The notes below the pieces were generated by a model, which saw only the letters and a program-made list of their open reading frames with translations, did no database searches and was not told the origin of the DNA. From Sedimentisphaerales bacterium (GTDB lineage: Bacteria; Planctomycetota; Phycisphaerae; Sedimentisphaerales; Anaerobacaceae): a stretch of 8,372 nt of DNA. Shown in pieces: positions 1 to 6,839 of this stretch. The number at the start of each line of letters is the position of its first letter. Positions within the stretch are counted from its first letter, which is position 1. Location of the stretch: NCBI GenBank assembly GCA_016933985.1, contig JAFGTU010000288.1, positions 1 through 8,372 on the forward strand, written 5' to 3'. The position numbers were made by a program, and so were the translations under genes.

Positions 1-863
1 GAGTGCCCGTGGTCGCTCAGCCAGATGACAATCGTATCTTCGCGCAGGCCGAGCTTCTCGAGATGCGAAACGACCTCGCCGATCATCTCATCGATGGTGG
101 AGACGAAGGCTGCGTACATCTTGCGCGGCGCCGGCAGATCCTCGTATTTCTCTCGCCACTTCTTCTTGCCCTGCAGCGGATAGTGCGGCATGTTGATCGC
201 CCAGTACAGAAAGAAGGGCCCATCCTTATGCCCGTCGATGAAATTCTTGCACTGCTCGACCATCAGATCGCCGAAGTATTCGCCCTCCCGCCAGATCTCT
301 TCGCCGTTCTCCCAGAGGTCGTGGCGGTTGGGGCCCTGCCAGTAGAAAAAGTGCGAGTAGTTGTCGATACAGCCGCCCATGTGCCCGAACGAGCTATCGT
401 AGCCCTGGCCGTTCGGCATCGTCTCGGGCGTATATCCAAGATGCCATTTGCCGACGTGCCCGGTGGCGTAGCCCGCCGATTTGACCATCTCGGCGATAGT
501 CACCTGCTCGGCCGGCATCCCCGCATCGCCCTTGGTCGAGGAGACGTTGCCCGGCACGCCCGCCCTCTGCGGATAACGCCCCGTCATCAAAGCCGCACGC
601 GACGGCGAGCACACCGGCGCACCGACGTAAAACTGCGTAAATCGCGTCCCCTCCCGCGCCAGCCGGTCGAGGTTGGGCGTAATAAGGTCCTCGGCCCCGT
701 AGCAGTTCACATCGATAGTGCCCTGGTCGTCGGTGAGAATAAGAAGCACGTTCGGCCTGCGGTTCGATTCCTTTTGGGCCAAGAGTCGCTGCGGCGCAAT
801 CAATGAGACGGCCGCAATCCCAACTGTCCGTTTCAGGAAATCTCTGCGTGTTTGGCTGGTCAT
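1..863 (-). CDS. Tat-exported Cys-type sulfatase, N-terminal part (runs off left edge)
   Basis: Type I sulfatase of the alkaline-phosphatase superfamily, which hydrolyses sulfate esters, in these bacteria usually on sulfated polysaccharides. I translated the frame open from the ATG at 863 to the window edge: 287 codons, with an estimated 150-200 residues missing. A twin-arginine signal (TRRDFLK, residues 5-11) and a hydrophobic stretch ending near LLAQ (27-30) indicate Tat export. Active-site residues are in order: D45-D46 in LILTDDQG (metal), C85 in CSPSR (the cysteine converted to formylglycine), K139 and H141 in GKWHLG, H227 in NMPHYPL, and D284-H285 in LSDHGH (metal). Nothing is broken in the visible part. 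The start is supported by AGGAG at 871-875, 7 nt upstream. A formylglycine-generating or radical-SAM maturase would be needed and is not in the window. The substrate cannot be told. The 255-bp gap to the next minus-strand gene suggests its own promoter. Confidence 0.95.
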   Translation of the reverse strand, partial: MTSQTRRDFLKRTVGIAAVSLIAPQRLLAQKESNRRPNVLLILTDDQGTIDVNCYGAEDLITPNLDRLAREGTRFTQFYVGAPVCSPSRAALMTGRYPQRAGVPGNVSSTKGDAGMPAEQVTIAEMVKSAGYATGHVGKWHLGYTPETMPNGQGYDSSFGHMGGCIDNYSHFFYWQGPNRHDLWENGEEIWREGEYFGDLMVEQCKNFIDGHKDGPFFLYWAINMPHYPLQGKKKWREKYEDLPAPRKMYAAFVSTIDEMIGEVVSHLEKLGLREDTIVIWLSDHGH

Positions 864-900
864 GGTCTTGCTCCTATAGGTGTCTGAGCCGGGCGGCACT

Positions 901-929
901 ATTATTGCGCATTACGGCACACGATGCAA
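901..929 (-). promoter_or_regulatory. Candidate sigma70-like promoter for the sulfatase gene
   Basis: On the minus strand, TTGCAT (924-929) lies 17 nt from AATAAT (901-906), giving a leader of about 30 nt before the sulfatase ATG at 863. The -10 box matches 5 of 6 consensus bases but the -35 only 3 of 6, so this is a weak call supported mainly by spacing and position. Confidence 0.3.
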
Positions 930-986
930 GGTCCACATCCCCCTTTCAGGTCTCGCAAGAATAGCGCAATCTGGGGCTACTCAACG

Positions 987-1052
987 TGTCATTCCGAGCG
1001 AAGCCGAGGAATCTGTTCAAATAGCTTCGCGAAGCGAATCCTTATCTTGAAC
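987..1052. repeat. Degenerate dispersed intergenic repeat (ATTCCGAGCGAAGCCGAGGAAT type)
   Basis: The core at 991-1012 has inverted ends ATTCC/GGAAT around GAGCGAAGCCGA. It is followed by a 12-bp perfect palindrome, GCTTCGCGAAGC, at 1024-1035. From memory, cores of this type followed by a 'cttcgcgaagcgaatcc'-like arm are common between genes in many environmental bacteria, where they are often mis-annotated as proteins containing CHSERSRG. That peptide is encoded here by a spurious frame. The element sits between two minus-strand genes. No U-tract follows the hairpin on either strand, so I do not call it a terminator. Confidence 0.55.
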
Positions 1053-1118
1053 TCAGGTTTTTTTGGCGCTCCTAAGCCCGTTAGCTCCGGATATGTTTTG
1101 TGCCGACCGATACCGGTA

Positions 1119-1454
1119 TTAAGGGCTGTTATCTTCGAGCCAGTGGCCAAAAGCTATGGCGGCGTCCTTGAAATCGACTATACAGTCGCCGTTGATATCC
1201 CCCGCGACGATTATCTCGCAAGGTGGCTTGCCGAAATACGACTTGCTCGCCTCCGCCGTCCCGCCGTATGCGCCCATATTGACAATCCCGCCGTTGGGGA
1301 ATGGTTCGTGCATTATCGGAGTCATCGGATCGCCTGCGTCGATACATAGACTCGTCACCGCGTCTATCGTCCAACGTCCCTCGTTAGCATCCCATCGCCC
1401 GGCCTGGGACTTGAGGTGATAGTCGTCATTATTAGCGTCGGCGAAACATGGATC
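1119..1454 (-). repeat. C-terminal cassette, copy 1 (within the HAF/beta-helix gene)
   Basis: This encodes DPCFAD through the C-terminus. From DYHLKS (codon at 1424) to the end there are 101 residues, and 82 match copy 2 at 3332-3637 with no gaps. A 44-bp block at 1225-1268 is identical in DNA to 3438-3481 and encodes the GAYGGTAEASKSYFGKP region. Most differences cluster in the helix after the Ca-binding loop and in the WDANxGxW turn. Confidence 0.9.
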
Positions 1455-3308
1455 CACACTAATGTTCCCCTCACCCGGCCAGCTCCCCCGTACGTCACTG
1501 TAAATCACCGCTAGTCCACTCCATTCAAGATATAACTCATCAGGCGTATCATCCCAAAGAATGCAGTTGCTAATCGTTGTGTACGTACCCGAGCAATATA
1601 TCCCGCCGCCGTTACTTGCTGTGTTTCCGCTGAATGTGCAGTTGGTCAGTAAGAGGTGGCTATCGTCAGGTCGGAGCCATAGACCACCGCCCAAATCGCC
1701 GGCCCGGTTCCTAATGAACGCGCAGTTGGTTACCCTCAGGTCTGGAACCCCGTCGCACCAGGAGTTGCAGCACATCCCCCCACCGTTGACCGCGAAGTTG
1801 TGAGAGAATGTGCAGTTCCTTACCGTCGCGCCGCTGTCGCAAAACGTCCCTCCTCCATAGCTATAGTCGCTCGGTCCGTTGGCATTTCCGGCGGTGATGG
1901 TAAAACCATCGAGGACTGCTGTTTCGTCGGTGAGGATGGCGGTTACGACATGGTAGCTATTCTCCTCATAGTCTACGAAGTCTGGACTGTCATTGCCATG
2001 CAGGTCACCGCTCAAAACAGCCTCGTAGAGTTCGATATCCCGGGCGTTTGGAACCGGTTCGCCGAAGCCGGCATAGCCGCCCTTGATGGCCACACCGTTG
2101 AAAAGACGGAACGTAGCGGCTCTGTCGTCGGGCGTAATCATAATATTGCCCCTATCCGGTCTATAGATGCCCTGCGCCACCCTTATCTCATCCCCATGCC
2201 AGGCCAGAGCCAGAGCATCCTGAAGATGATTAAATGCCGTCGCCCAGCTCAAGCCGTCGCGAGTAGGCCCCAGGGCATCAGCATCGACATAATATATTGT
2301 CGGCACTACTGGCGTCATAAGGAAACCGTGAAGGCTACCGTTGTCCGTTAGCCCTGTCCCTACAATCTGGCCGCGGTTGTTAATAGCATAGGCCCGTCCC
2401 AAGCTCTGCCATCCCGAATTGGCAGGCAACAAATCCGAAAGCCGAATCATGCCAATACCGCTGTCCCAGTAAAAAGCAGGACCGTTTGCACTCATACAGC
2501 CGACGACCTGTCCGGCATTATTGATAGCATTGGCGTAGCCTTCGCCCAAGTCAATCATGCCGGTGTTACTACTCCAGAGAAAGGCACGCCAATCGCCAGT
2601 TGTCGTACTGGAATCGCCGACCACCTGCCCGGTATCGTTGATGCCATAGGCCCTACTGTACCTCCCGCCGAGTGTGCCAAGGTCACGCATACCCGTAGCA
2701 CGATCCCATATAAAAGCGTGATATTCGCTAACGGAGGTATATGCATGACCGGCCACCTGTCCGGTGTTGTTAATGGCGTAAGCCAAGGTCCTGTCGCCAT
2801 CAAGCGAGCCGAGTTCAATGAGACCTTCGTTAGGATCCCACAGGAAACTCACGAATTCGGCATCCACGACCACCTGTCCAGCGTTGTTGATGGCATAGGC
2901 TATGGTGCCAAAGCCTACGCCCTCAAGGCGGCGCATGCCGTTTTCGCTATCCCAGATGAAGGCCTCACCATCATCCTCACCAGAGAACCCGACCGCTTGT
3001 CCCAAGTTATTGACGCCGTAGGCCACGCTCCAATCTCTCCGGCGAAGCACGCCCAGGTCAATCATACCGATTCTTCTGTCCCAAAAAAACGCACCACCCT
3101 CGGAGTCATGTGAATGCCCGGCCACCTGGCCGATGTCATTAATGGCATACGGGGTACTACGCCCGCAGCCTTGTGCGCTAAGGTCGGTGATTTCATACCT
3201 CGGCAACACCCCCCCGAATCCGGGCTCGGCCCCAAACAGTACGCTGGACACGACGAGCAAAGACAAACACGATACCGCTGCTCTGATTTTCCACTTTTCC
3301 GCTTGCAT
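1119..3308 (-). CDS. Secreted HAF-repeat / beta-helix fusion protein with dockerin-like C-terminus
   Basis: A 729-residue secreted protein of unknown function. The start was chosen at 3308: a Sec signal follows directly (MQAEKWKIRAAVSCLSLLVV..., residues 1-28) and AAGGA lies 8 nt upstream. The longer in-frame ATG at 3374 would add 22 residues before the signal and overlap the upstream gene. Residues about 36-336 hold seven HAF-family repeats, each with a Y-A/G-I/V-N-x-x-G-Q-V/A-V/A-G core (near 54, 97, 138, 177, 221, 258, 307) followed by AFxWD and GMxDLG. Residues 338-610 begin YYVDADALGP and carry N-C-x-F turns (NCTFSHN, NCAFIRN, NCTFSGN, NCILWD) typical of right-handed beta-helices (DUF1565-like). 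The last 101 residues form the cassette shared with the upstream gene. The tail loop GDINGDCIVDFKD has EF-hand ligands D704, N706, D708, D712 and D715, as in one dockerin half. No catalytic residues were recognised, so a binding or structural role is inferred. It is probably cotranscribed with the gene 23 bp upstream. Confidence 0.9.
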   Translation of the reverse strand: MQAEKWKIRAAVSCLSLLVVSSVLFGAEPGFGGVLPRYEITDLSAQGCGRSTPYAINDIGQVAGHSHDSEGGAFFWDRRIGMIDLGVLRRRDWSVAYGVNNLGQAVGFSGEDDGEAFIWDSENGMRRLEGVGFGTIAYAINNAGQVVVDAEFVSFLWDPNEGLIELGSLDGDRTLAYAINNTGQVAGHAYTSVSEYHAFIWDRATGMRDLGTLGGRYSRAYGINDTGQVVGDSSTTTGDWRAFLWSSNTGMIDLGEGYANAINNAGQVVGCMSANGPAFYWDSGIGMIRLSDLLPANSGWQSLGRAYAINNRGQIVGTGLTDNGSLHGFLMTPVVPTIYYVDADALGPTRDGLSWATAFNHLQDALALAWHGDEIRVAQGIYRPDRGNIMITPDDRAATFRLFNGVAIKGGYAGFGEPVPNARDIELYEAVLSGDLHGNDSPDFVDYEENSYHVVTAILTDETAVLDGFTITAGNANGPSDYSYGGGTFCDSGATVRNCTFSHNFAVNGGGMCCNSWCDGVPDLRVTNCAFIRNRAGDLGGGLWLRPDDSHLLLTNCTFSGNTASNGGGIYCSGTYTTISNCILWDDTPDELYLEWSGLAVIYSDVRGSWPGEGNISVDPCFADANNDDYHLKSQAGRWDANEGRWTIDAVTSLCIDAGDPMTPIMHEPFPNGGIVNMGAYGGTAEASKSYFGKPPCEIIVAGDINGDCIVDFKDAAIAFGHWLEDNSP

Positions 3309-3316
3309 CTTCTGGT

Positions 3317-3320
3317 TCCT
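3317..3320 (-). promoter_or_regulatory. Ribosome binding site deciding the start of the HAF/beta-helix gene
   Basis: AGGA (within AAAGGAA, 3316-3322) is 8 nt upstream of the ATG at 3308. It lies in the 23-bp gap after the stop codon of the upstream gene. This favours the 3308 start over the longer in-frame ATG at 3374. Confidence 0.6.
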
Positions 3321-3331
3321 TTCCAAAAATC

Positions 3332-3679
3332 CTATGGATTGTTGTCCTCGCACCAATGCAGCGCCATTATCCAAAAGTCTCTAAAGTCAATTTCGCAATC
3401 GCCGTTGATATCGCCCGCCACGATTGTCTCGCAGGGCGGCTTGCCGAAATACGACTTGCTCGCCTCCGCCGTCCCGCCGTAAGCGCCCATATTGACAACC
3501 CCGCCGTTGGGGAATGGTTCAAAACCAATGGGCATCATCGGATCACCGGCGTCGATGCACAAACTCGTCACCTCGTCTATCACCCATCCTCCATCGTTTG
3601 CATCCCATCTGCCCGCCTGGGATTTCAAGTGATAATCGCCTTCGGCGCCCCAGGTCCCGACATCGGCGAAGCACGGGTC
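3332..3679 (-). repeat. C-terminal cassette, copy 2 (within the DUF1565/beta-helix gene)
   Basis: Partner of the copy at 1119-1454, in the same orientation about 2.2 kb away. It encodes DPCFAD, a short variable insert (VGTWGAEG), then the 101-residue block starting at DYHLKS (codon at 3637). The identical 44-bp DNA block is at 3438-3481. Confidence 0.9.
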
Positions 3680-4822
3680 GGCTTCGATGTTGCCCGGCCC
3701 GAGGTTTATAGTACCCGCGCCCATGATACCGTAAGGGTCGCGTTCTATTCTGCAATAGGAGATGTTCAACGTTGCCTCGGAGTCCAGGATGACCCAGAAG
3801 GAGCGGTAGAATATGCAGTTTCTCAGTGTGCACGTTCCGCCCGCAAGGATTTCTATCCCATCCTGCATATCCGCCATAGTGCAGTTTTCGATCAGGCCGT
3901 GGCATCCTACAATTTGCGCGACTGGTGGAATCCTATCGCATAAGTAGTTGATTCTGGCGATCAGGCAGTGGCTGATTGTGCCGTCACAGGCGCGGATCAA
4001 GTTTCCACAGCCGGTTGCGATATTATCGAGGATGCAATGGCTGATAGTGGCGCGCGTATGGTTCTCGCCGGCCGGGTCGATTTCCCAGTCGTAACCGGCG
4101 ATGGAGCCGTTGATATTGAACCCGGTAAGCGTGCAGTCCGCGTCTTCCGTGCCTCGGAAGGTGACGGTCCCGTCGATAATCGTGGCCTTGACGACGGCCG
4201 AGCTCGGCGGGCCCGTGCTTGTAAGCGTAATATTCTTGCCGAGGAAGTTGATATTCTCGGCGTATGTGCCGCGGGCGACGGTAATCGTGTCGCCGTCGCT
4301 TGCGGTATCGATGGCCTTCTGTATGGTGGCAAAGGCTGTCTCGGGGGATATTCCATTGTTAGAATCGTTACCATCAGCGGCGTTGACGAAAAGTTGGCCA
4401 CTGTAAACAGTAAACTCAATACTGAAGGTCGTATATGGGTCGTCACTGAACAATCGCCAATCTCCGGGGCTAAGCGGTCCAAACTCACCCTCGATCAAGC
4501 CGAATAAGGGATCCCACTCCCACGTACAGCAAACGGAAGGGTCCGTATGGAACGACATTTCTATTACTCTGGCCTCATAGGAAACAGTGAGAATTGGGGG
4601 CAGATATTGCGTAGCTGCGTAGAACCAACAGTAATTCGAATAAGCTTCTGTAAAGCCCGAAAAGGCGATTACGTCAACGGCAGTAGGTCTTGTTGGATTG
4701 ATGGCCCACGTGGAGCCGGCCGGGGGCACTCCGTAAAACAAACCTTTGAATTCGGCGATGGCGATTGCGTGGGCCGGCGAGATGAAAGAGAACAGCAGAA
4801 TCGGAACGATTAAGCGTTTCAT
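3332..4822 (-). CDS. Secreted DUF1565/right-handed beta-helix protein with dockerin-like C-terminus
   Basis: A 496-residue secreted protein; function unknown. The start at 4822 is preferred over the in-frame ATG at 4873. A clear Sec signal begins there (MKRLIVPILLFSFISPAHA, cleavage about 19/20), GAGGGG lies 7 nt upstream, and the predicted promoter at 4864-4892 would exclude the longer form. Residues 25-140 are an unrecognised N-terminal domain containing a CC pair (98-99). Residues 143-205 match DUF1565-type starts (LFVNAADGNDSNNG, AFATIQKAID, GDTITVARGTY). Residues 206-380 are beta-helix turns with repeated I-x-x-C or N-C-x-I/M pieces (ISHCIL, ISHCLI, IENCTM, LRNCIF, ISYCRI). Residues 396-496 are the cassette shared with the downstream gene, ending in GDINGDCEIDFRD with EF-hand ligands D471, N473, D475, D479 and D482. 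DUF1565 resembles pectate-lyase-type folds, but no lyase active site could be identified. It is probably the first gene of a two-gene operon. Confidence 0.9.
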   Translation of the reverse strand: MKRLIVPILLFSFISPAHAIAIAEFKGLFYGVPPAGSTWAINPTRPTAVDVIAFSGFTEAYSNYCWFYAATQYLPPILTVSYEARVIEMSFHTDPSVCCTWEWDPLFGLIEGEFGPLSPGDWRLFSDDPYTTFSIEFTVYSGQLFVNAADGNDSNNGISPETAFATIQKAIDTASDGDTITVARGTYAENINFLGKNITLTSTGPPSSAVVKATIIDGTVTFRGTEDADCTLTGFNINGSIAGYDWEIDPAGENHTRATISHCILDNIATGCGNLIRACDGTISHCLIARINYLCDRIPPVAQIVGCHGLIENCTMADMQDGIEILAGGTCTLRNCIFYRSFWVILDSEATLNISYCRIERDPYGIMGAGTINLGPGNIEADPCFADVGTWGAEGDYHLKSQAGRWDANDGGWVIDEVTSLCIDAGDPMMPIGFEPFPNGGVVNMGAYGGTAEASKSYFGKPPCETIVAGDINGDCEIDFRDFWIMALHWCEDNNP

Positions 4823-4829
4823 AATGTTA

Positions 4830-4836
4830 CCCCTCT
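4830..4836 (-). promoter_or_regulatory. Ribosome binding site deciding the start of the DUF1565 gene
   Basis: The minus strand reads AGAGGGG, 7 nt upstream of the ATG at 4822, immediately before the signal-peptide codons. No comparable site precedes the longer in-frame ATG at 4873. Confidence 0.65.
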
Positions 4837-4863
4837 TAGAAACAAGGAGCCTTACAAGGAGAT

Positions 4864-4892
4864 ACCATAACATATTCCCCGGGCCTTATCAA
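4864..4892 (-). promoter_or_regulatory. Sigma70-like promoter for the two-gene beta-helix operon
   Basis: On the minus strand, TTGATA (4887-4892) is separated by 17 nt from TATGGT (4864-4869). This predicts a start near 4857 and a leader of about 35 nt before the ATG at 4822. Each box matches 4-5 of 6 consensus bases with ideal spacing. The leader contains ACAAGGAG twice, 12 bp apart (4842-4849 and 4854-4861, plus-strand reading), possibly an operator or chance. Confidence 0.5.
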
Positions 4893-4943
4893 GAAGATTT
4901 TGCCCTGATATCGCCGTTTGGCGCGGCTTGGGGCGGTTTTTTG

Positions 4944-4972
4944 TTGACAGGGGGGCGTTTTGCTAATAATAT
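4944..4972 (+). promoter_or_regulatory. Strong sigma70-like promoter P1 for the HEAT-repeat gene
   Basis: A consensus -35 TTGACA (4944-4949) is followed after 17 nt by TAATAT (4967-4972). A start near 4979 would leave a leader of about 67 nt before the ATG at 5046. It diverges from the minus-strand promoter at 4864-4892, with about 51 bp between the two -35 boxes. Confidence 0.6.
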
Positions 4973-5000
4973 TGGGTTGTGAGGACGAAATGAATATAAT
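4972..5000 (+). promoter_or_regulatory. Candidate second promoter P2 for the HEAT-repeat gene
   Basis: A perfect TATAAT (4995-5000) has TTGGGT (4972-4977) 17 nt upstream, overlapping the last base of the P1 -10 box. GGGTTGTG occurs at 4974-4981 and again at 5001-5008, just after each -10 box, so the two promoters could come from a local duplication. The -35 match is poor. Confidence 0.35.
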
Positions 5001-5033
5001 GGGTTGTGTGTTGGCAAGGCAAAAGGGCCTTTT

Positions 5034-5037
5034 GGAG
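5034..5037 (+). promoter_or_regulatory. Ribosome binding site of the HEAT-repeat gene
   Basis: GGAG is 8 nt upstream of the ATG at 5046, the codon that opens the signal peptide. It favours 5046 over the in-frame ATG at 5004, which lies very close to the predicted transcription start. Confidence 0.5.
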
Positions 5038-5045
5038 ATGTTCCT

Positions 5046-6839
5046 ATGTCCAAGCGAAGAACCATCACGGCGATTTTGACGGCAACAGTCCTTTTGGCAA
5101 GCACCGGTTTTGCCCAGTCACTGGAGGACCATTGGAAAGACTTCGTTCATTACGTGAAGATCGGGCACTCGGAATTGGCGAAAGGGTACGCCCAGGCCAT
5201 TCTGCAGAGTAATCCCGACCCGGTCGAATTGTTGGCCTTGAGCAAGGCAAGCCCGGAAGATTATCAGATTTTGAAGTTGGTCTATGAGTCCAAGCGTGAC
5301 GCCGAGCTGGCCGATCTTGTCGGCAAAGTGCTCAGCCTGATTGATAAGGGCACCTTCACGCGGAGGACCGATGCGCCGATTATCGCGGAAGAAGTCCGAA
5401 GGCTGAGCGCGACGGAGCGGGGCTGGGTCACCGCGGTCAAGAGGCTCCAGGTCGCCGGCGAATATGCGATACCTTTTATGTTCGATGCGATGACCGACAG
5501 CACCCGCAGCGCCGAATACGCCAACATCGTGCGTGCCCTGCCCTACATAGGCAAGGACGCGATTCGGCCCCTTGTCGTCGCGCTGCATACGGACAACGTG
5601 GCGGTCAAAGGCGAGATCATAAAGGCGCTGGGGAAGATCGGGTATCCTCAGTCGCAGGGCTATCTGAAGTACATTGCCGAGAACGACGAGTCTCCTGCGC
5701 TTCGCTCGATGGCCGGGAGCAGCCTGGCCCAGATTGATCCATCCGCCGTGCAGGTGCCGGCCGCCCGGCTGTTCTACAAGCTTGCCGAGGATTATTACTA
5801 CCACGCCGAGTCGCTGGCCCCGCAGGAGGACGCCGACTTCGGCAATTTGTGGTTCTGGAATCCGCAGGAAGGCAAGCTTACGCGCGTCGAGGTCGATAAG
5901 GGGTATTTCTACGAGCTGATGTCTATGCGGGCGTGCGAATGGGCGTTGCGTGCGGATCCGACGTTCGGGCAGGCCATCGGGCTTTGGGTGGCGGCGTTCT
6001 TCAAGGCCGAGTTCGCCGGCGTCGAGATGCCCGCTTTCTTCGGCCCGGCCCATGCCGATGCTTTGGTCTATGCGACCACCGCCGGCGTTCAATATCTGCA
6101 CCAGGCCCTTGCGCGTGCCGTGAAGGATAATAATGCCTACGTTGCGCTCGGGGTCGTCGAGGCGCTGGCTACGACGGCGGGCGAAAAGTCGCTGCTGTAC
6201 CGGCTCGGAACGGCTCAGCCGTTGATGGAGGCCCTGCGGTTCAACAACCGTGCGGTGAGGTACAGCGCCGCGATAGCGATTGCCTCGGCGGGGCCTACGG
6301 AGAAGTTTGCCGAGAGCAAGCTGGTTATCGCTAATCTGGCCCAGGCAATCGGGCAGGAGGCGCTGGCCGCCGGCTCGCAGGAAGCGATGTGGAACGAGGG
6401 TATTGCCAATTCTTATGCGGTGCGAGCCGCGACGGCTATGCTGAAATTGGCTGAGTCGCGCAATAGCGTGATTGAATTGCCGCTTGCCCAGCAGTATCTT
6501 GCGGCGGCGACAAGCGACAAGCGCCCCCAGATACAAATTCTGGCCGGCAAGGTGCTGGCTTATCTCGACAGCCCCGATGCTCAAAGGGCTATCGCGGCGA
6601 TGGCCCTGGCTGAGGGCAACAGCCCCGAAGTCCGCGTGGCCGGGTTTGAGTCGCTGGCCACCTCGGCCAAGCTCAATGCCTGCATGCTGGTCGATCAGAT
6701 GATCGACGGCGTCTATGCCCTTATCAGCTCCGAGCAGACCGACCCGGCCCTTCGCAGTGCCGCGGCAGCCGCTTATGGTGCGCTCAACCTGCCCAGCCAA
6801 AAGGTGAAAGACCTCATCCTCGACCAGGCGAAAGAATAG
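5046..6839 (+). CDS. Secreted HEAT-repeat protein of unknown function
   Basis: A 597-residue exported protein. The start at 5046 gives a clear Sec signal (MSKRRTITAILTATVLLAST, cleavage probably after GFA, 23/24). The in-frame ATG at 5004 would place 14 unsuitable residues before it. Alpha-helical repeats of HEAT type are visible at about 136-232 (IRPLVVALHTDNVAVKGEII; ALRSMAGSSLAQID), 345-416 (LMEALRFNNRAVRYSAAIAI) and 480-595 (QILAGKVLAYLDS; VRVAGFESLATSA; ALRSAAAAAYGAL). Between the first two blocks, residues 240-325 form an aromatic-rich, TPR-like segment (LFYKLAEDYYYHAES, NLWFWNPQEG, MSMRACEWALRADP). I recall similar insertions in other planctomycete HEAT proteins, but no named domain. 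HEAT solenoids usually bind other proteins. With no catalytic motif visible, a periplasmic or surface scaffold role is inferred. It is a single gene, divergent from the beta-helix operon, with no convincing terminator after its TAG stop. Confidence 0.9.
   Translation: MSKRRTITAILTATVLLASTGFAQSLEDHWKDFVHYVKIGHSELAKGYAQAILQSNPDPVELLALSKASPEDYQILKLVYESKRDAELADLVGKVLSLIDKGTFTRRTDAPIIAEEVRRLSATERGWVTAVKRLQVAGEYAIPFMFDAMTDSTRSAEYANIVRALPYIGKDAIRPLVVALHTDNVAVKGEIIKALGKIGYPQSQGYLKYIAENDESPALRSMAGSSLAQIDPSAVQVPAARLFYKLAEDYYYHAESLAPQEDADFGNLWFWNPQEGKLTRVEVDKGYFYELMSMRACEWALRADPTFGQAIGLWVAAFFKAEFAGVEMPAFFGPAHADALVYATTAGVQYLHQALARAVKDNNAYVALGVVEALATTAGEKSLLYRLGTAQPLMEALRFNNRAVRYSAAIAIASAGPTEKFAESKLVIANLAQAIGQEALAAGSQEAMWNEGIANSYAVRAATAMLKLAESRNSVIELPLAQQYLAAATSDKRPQIQILAGKVLAYLDSPDAQRAIAAMALAEGNSPEVRVAGFESLATSAKLNACMLVDQMIDGVYALISSEQTDPALRSAAAAAYGALNLPSQKVKDLILDQAKE

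Noticed and set aside
3..806. 267-codon plus-strand ORF opposite the sulfatase
   Set aside because: It is the shadow of the minus-strand sulfatase, whose frame carries all expected catalytic motifs and a Tat signal. The plus-strand product shows no family signature and lacks a start context.
924..1349. 141-codon plus-strand ORF containing CHSERSRG
   Set aside because: It is the translation of the dispersed intergenic repeat followed by the antisense of the beta-helix gene's 3' end. Such peptides are a known annotation artefact.
1800..2351. 183-codon plus-strand ORF opposite the HAF/beta-helix gene
   Set aside because: Shadow frame. The minus strand encodes the N-C-T-F beta-helix turns across the whole span.
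3968..4507. 179-codon plus-strand ORF opposite the DUF1565 gene
   Set aside because: Shadow frame of the beta-helix coding sequence, with no Shine-Dalgarno and no family match.
4906..4943. Terminator from GC-rich sequence followed by TTTTTT at 4937-4942
   Set aside because: Only 4-bp stems can be drawn, and it lies between divergent promoters where no transcript is expected to end.
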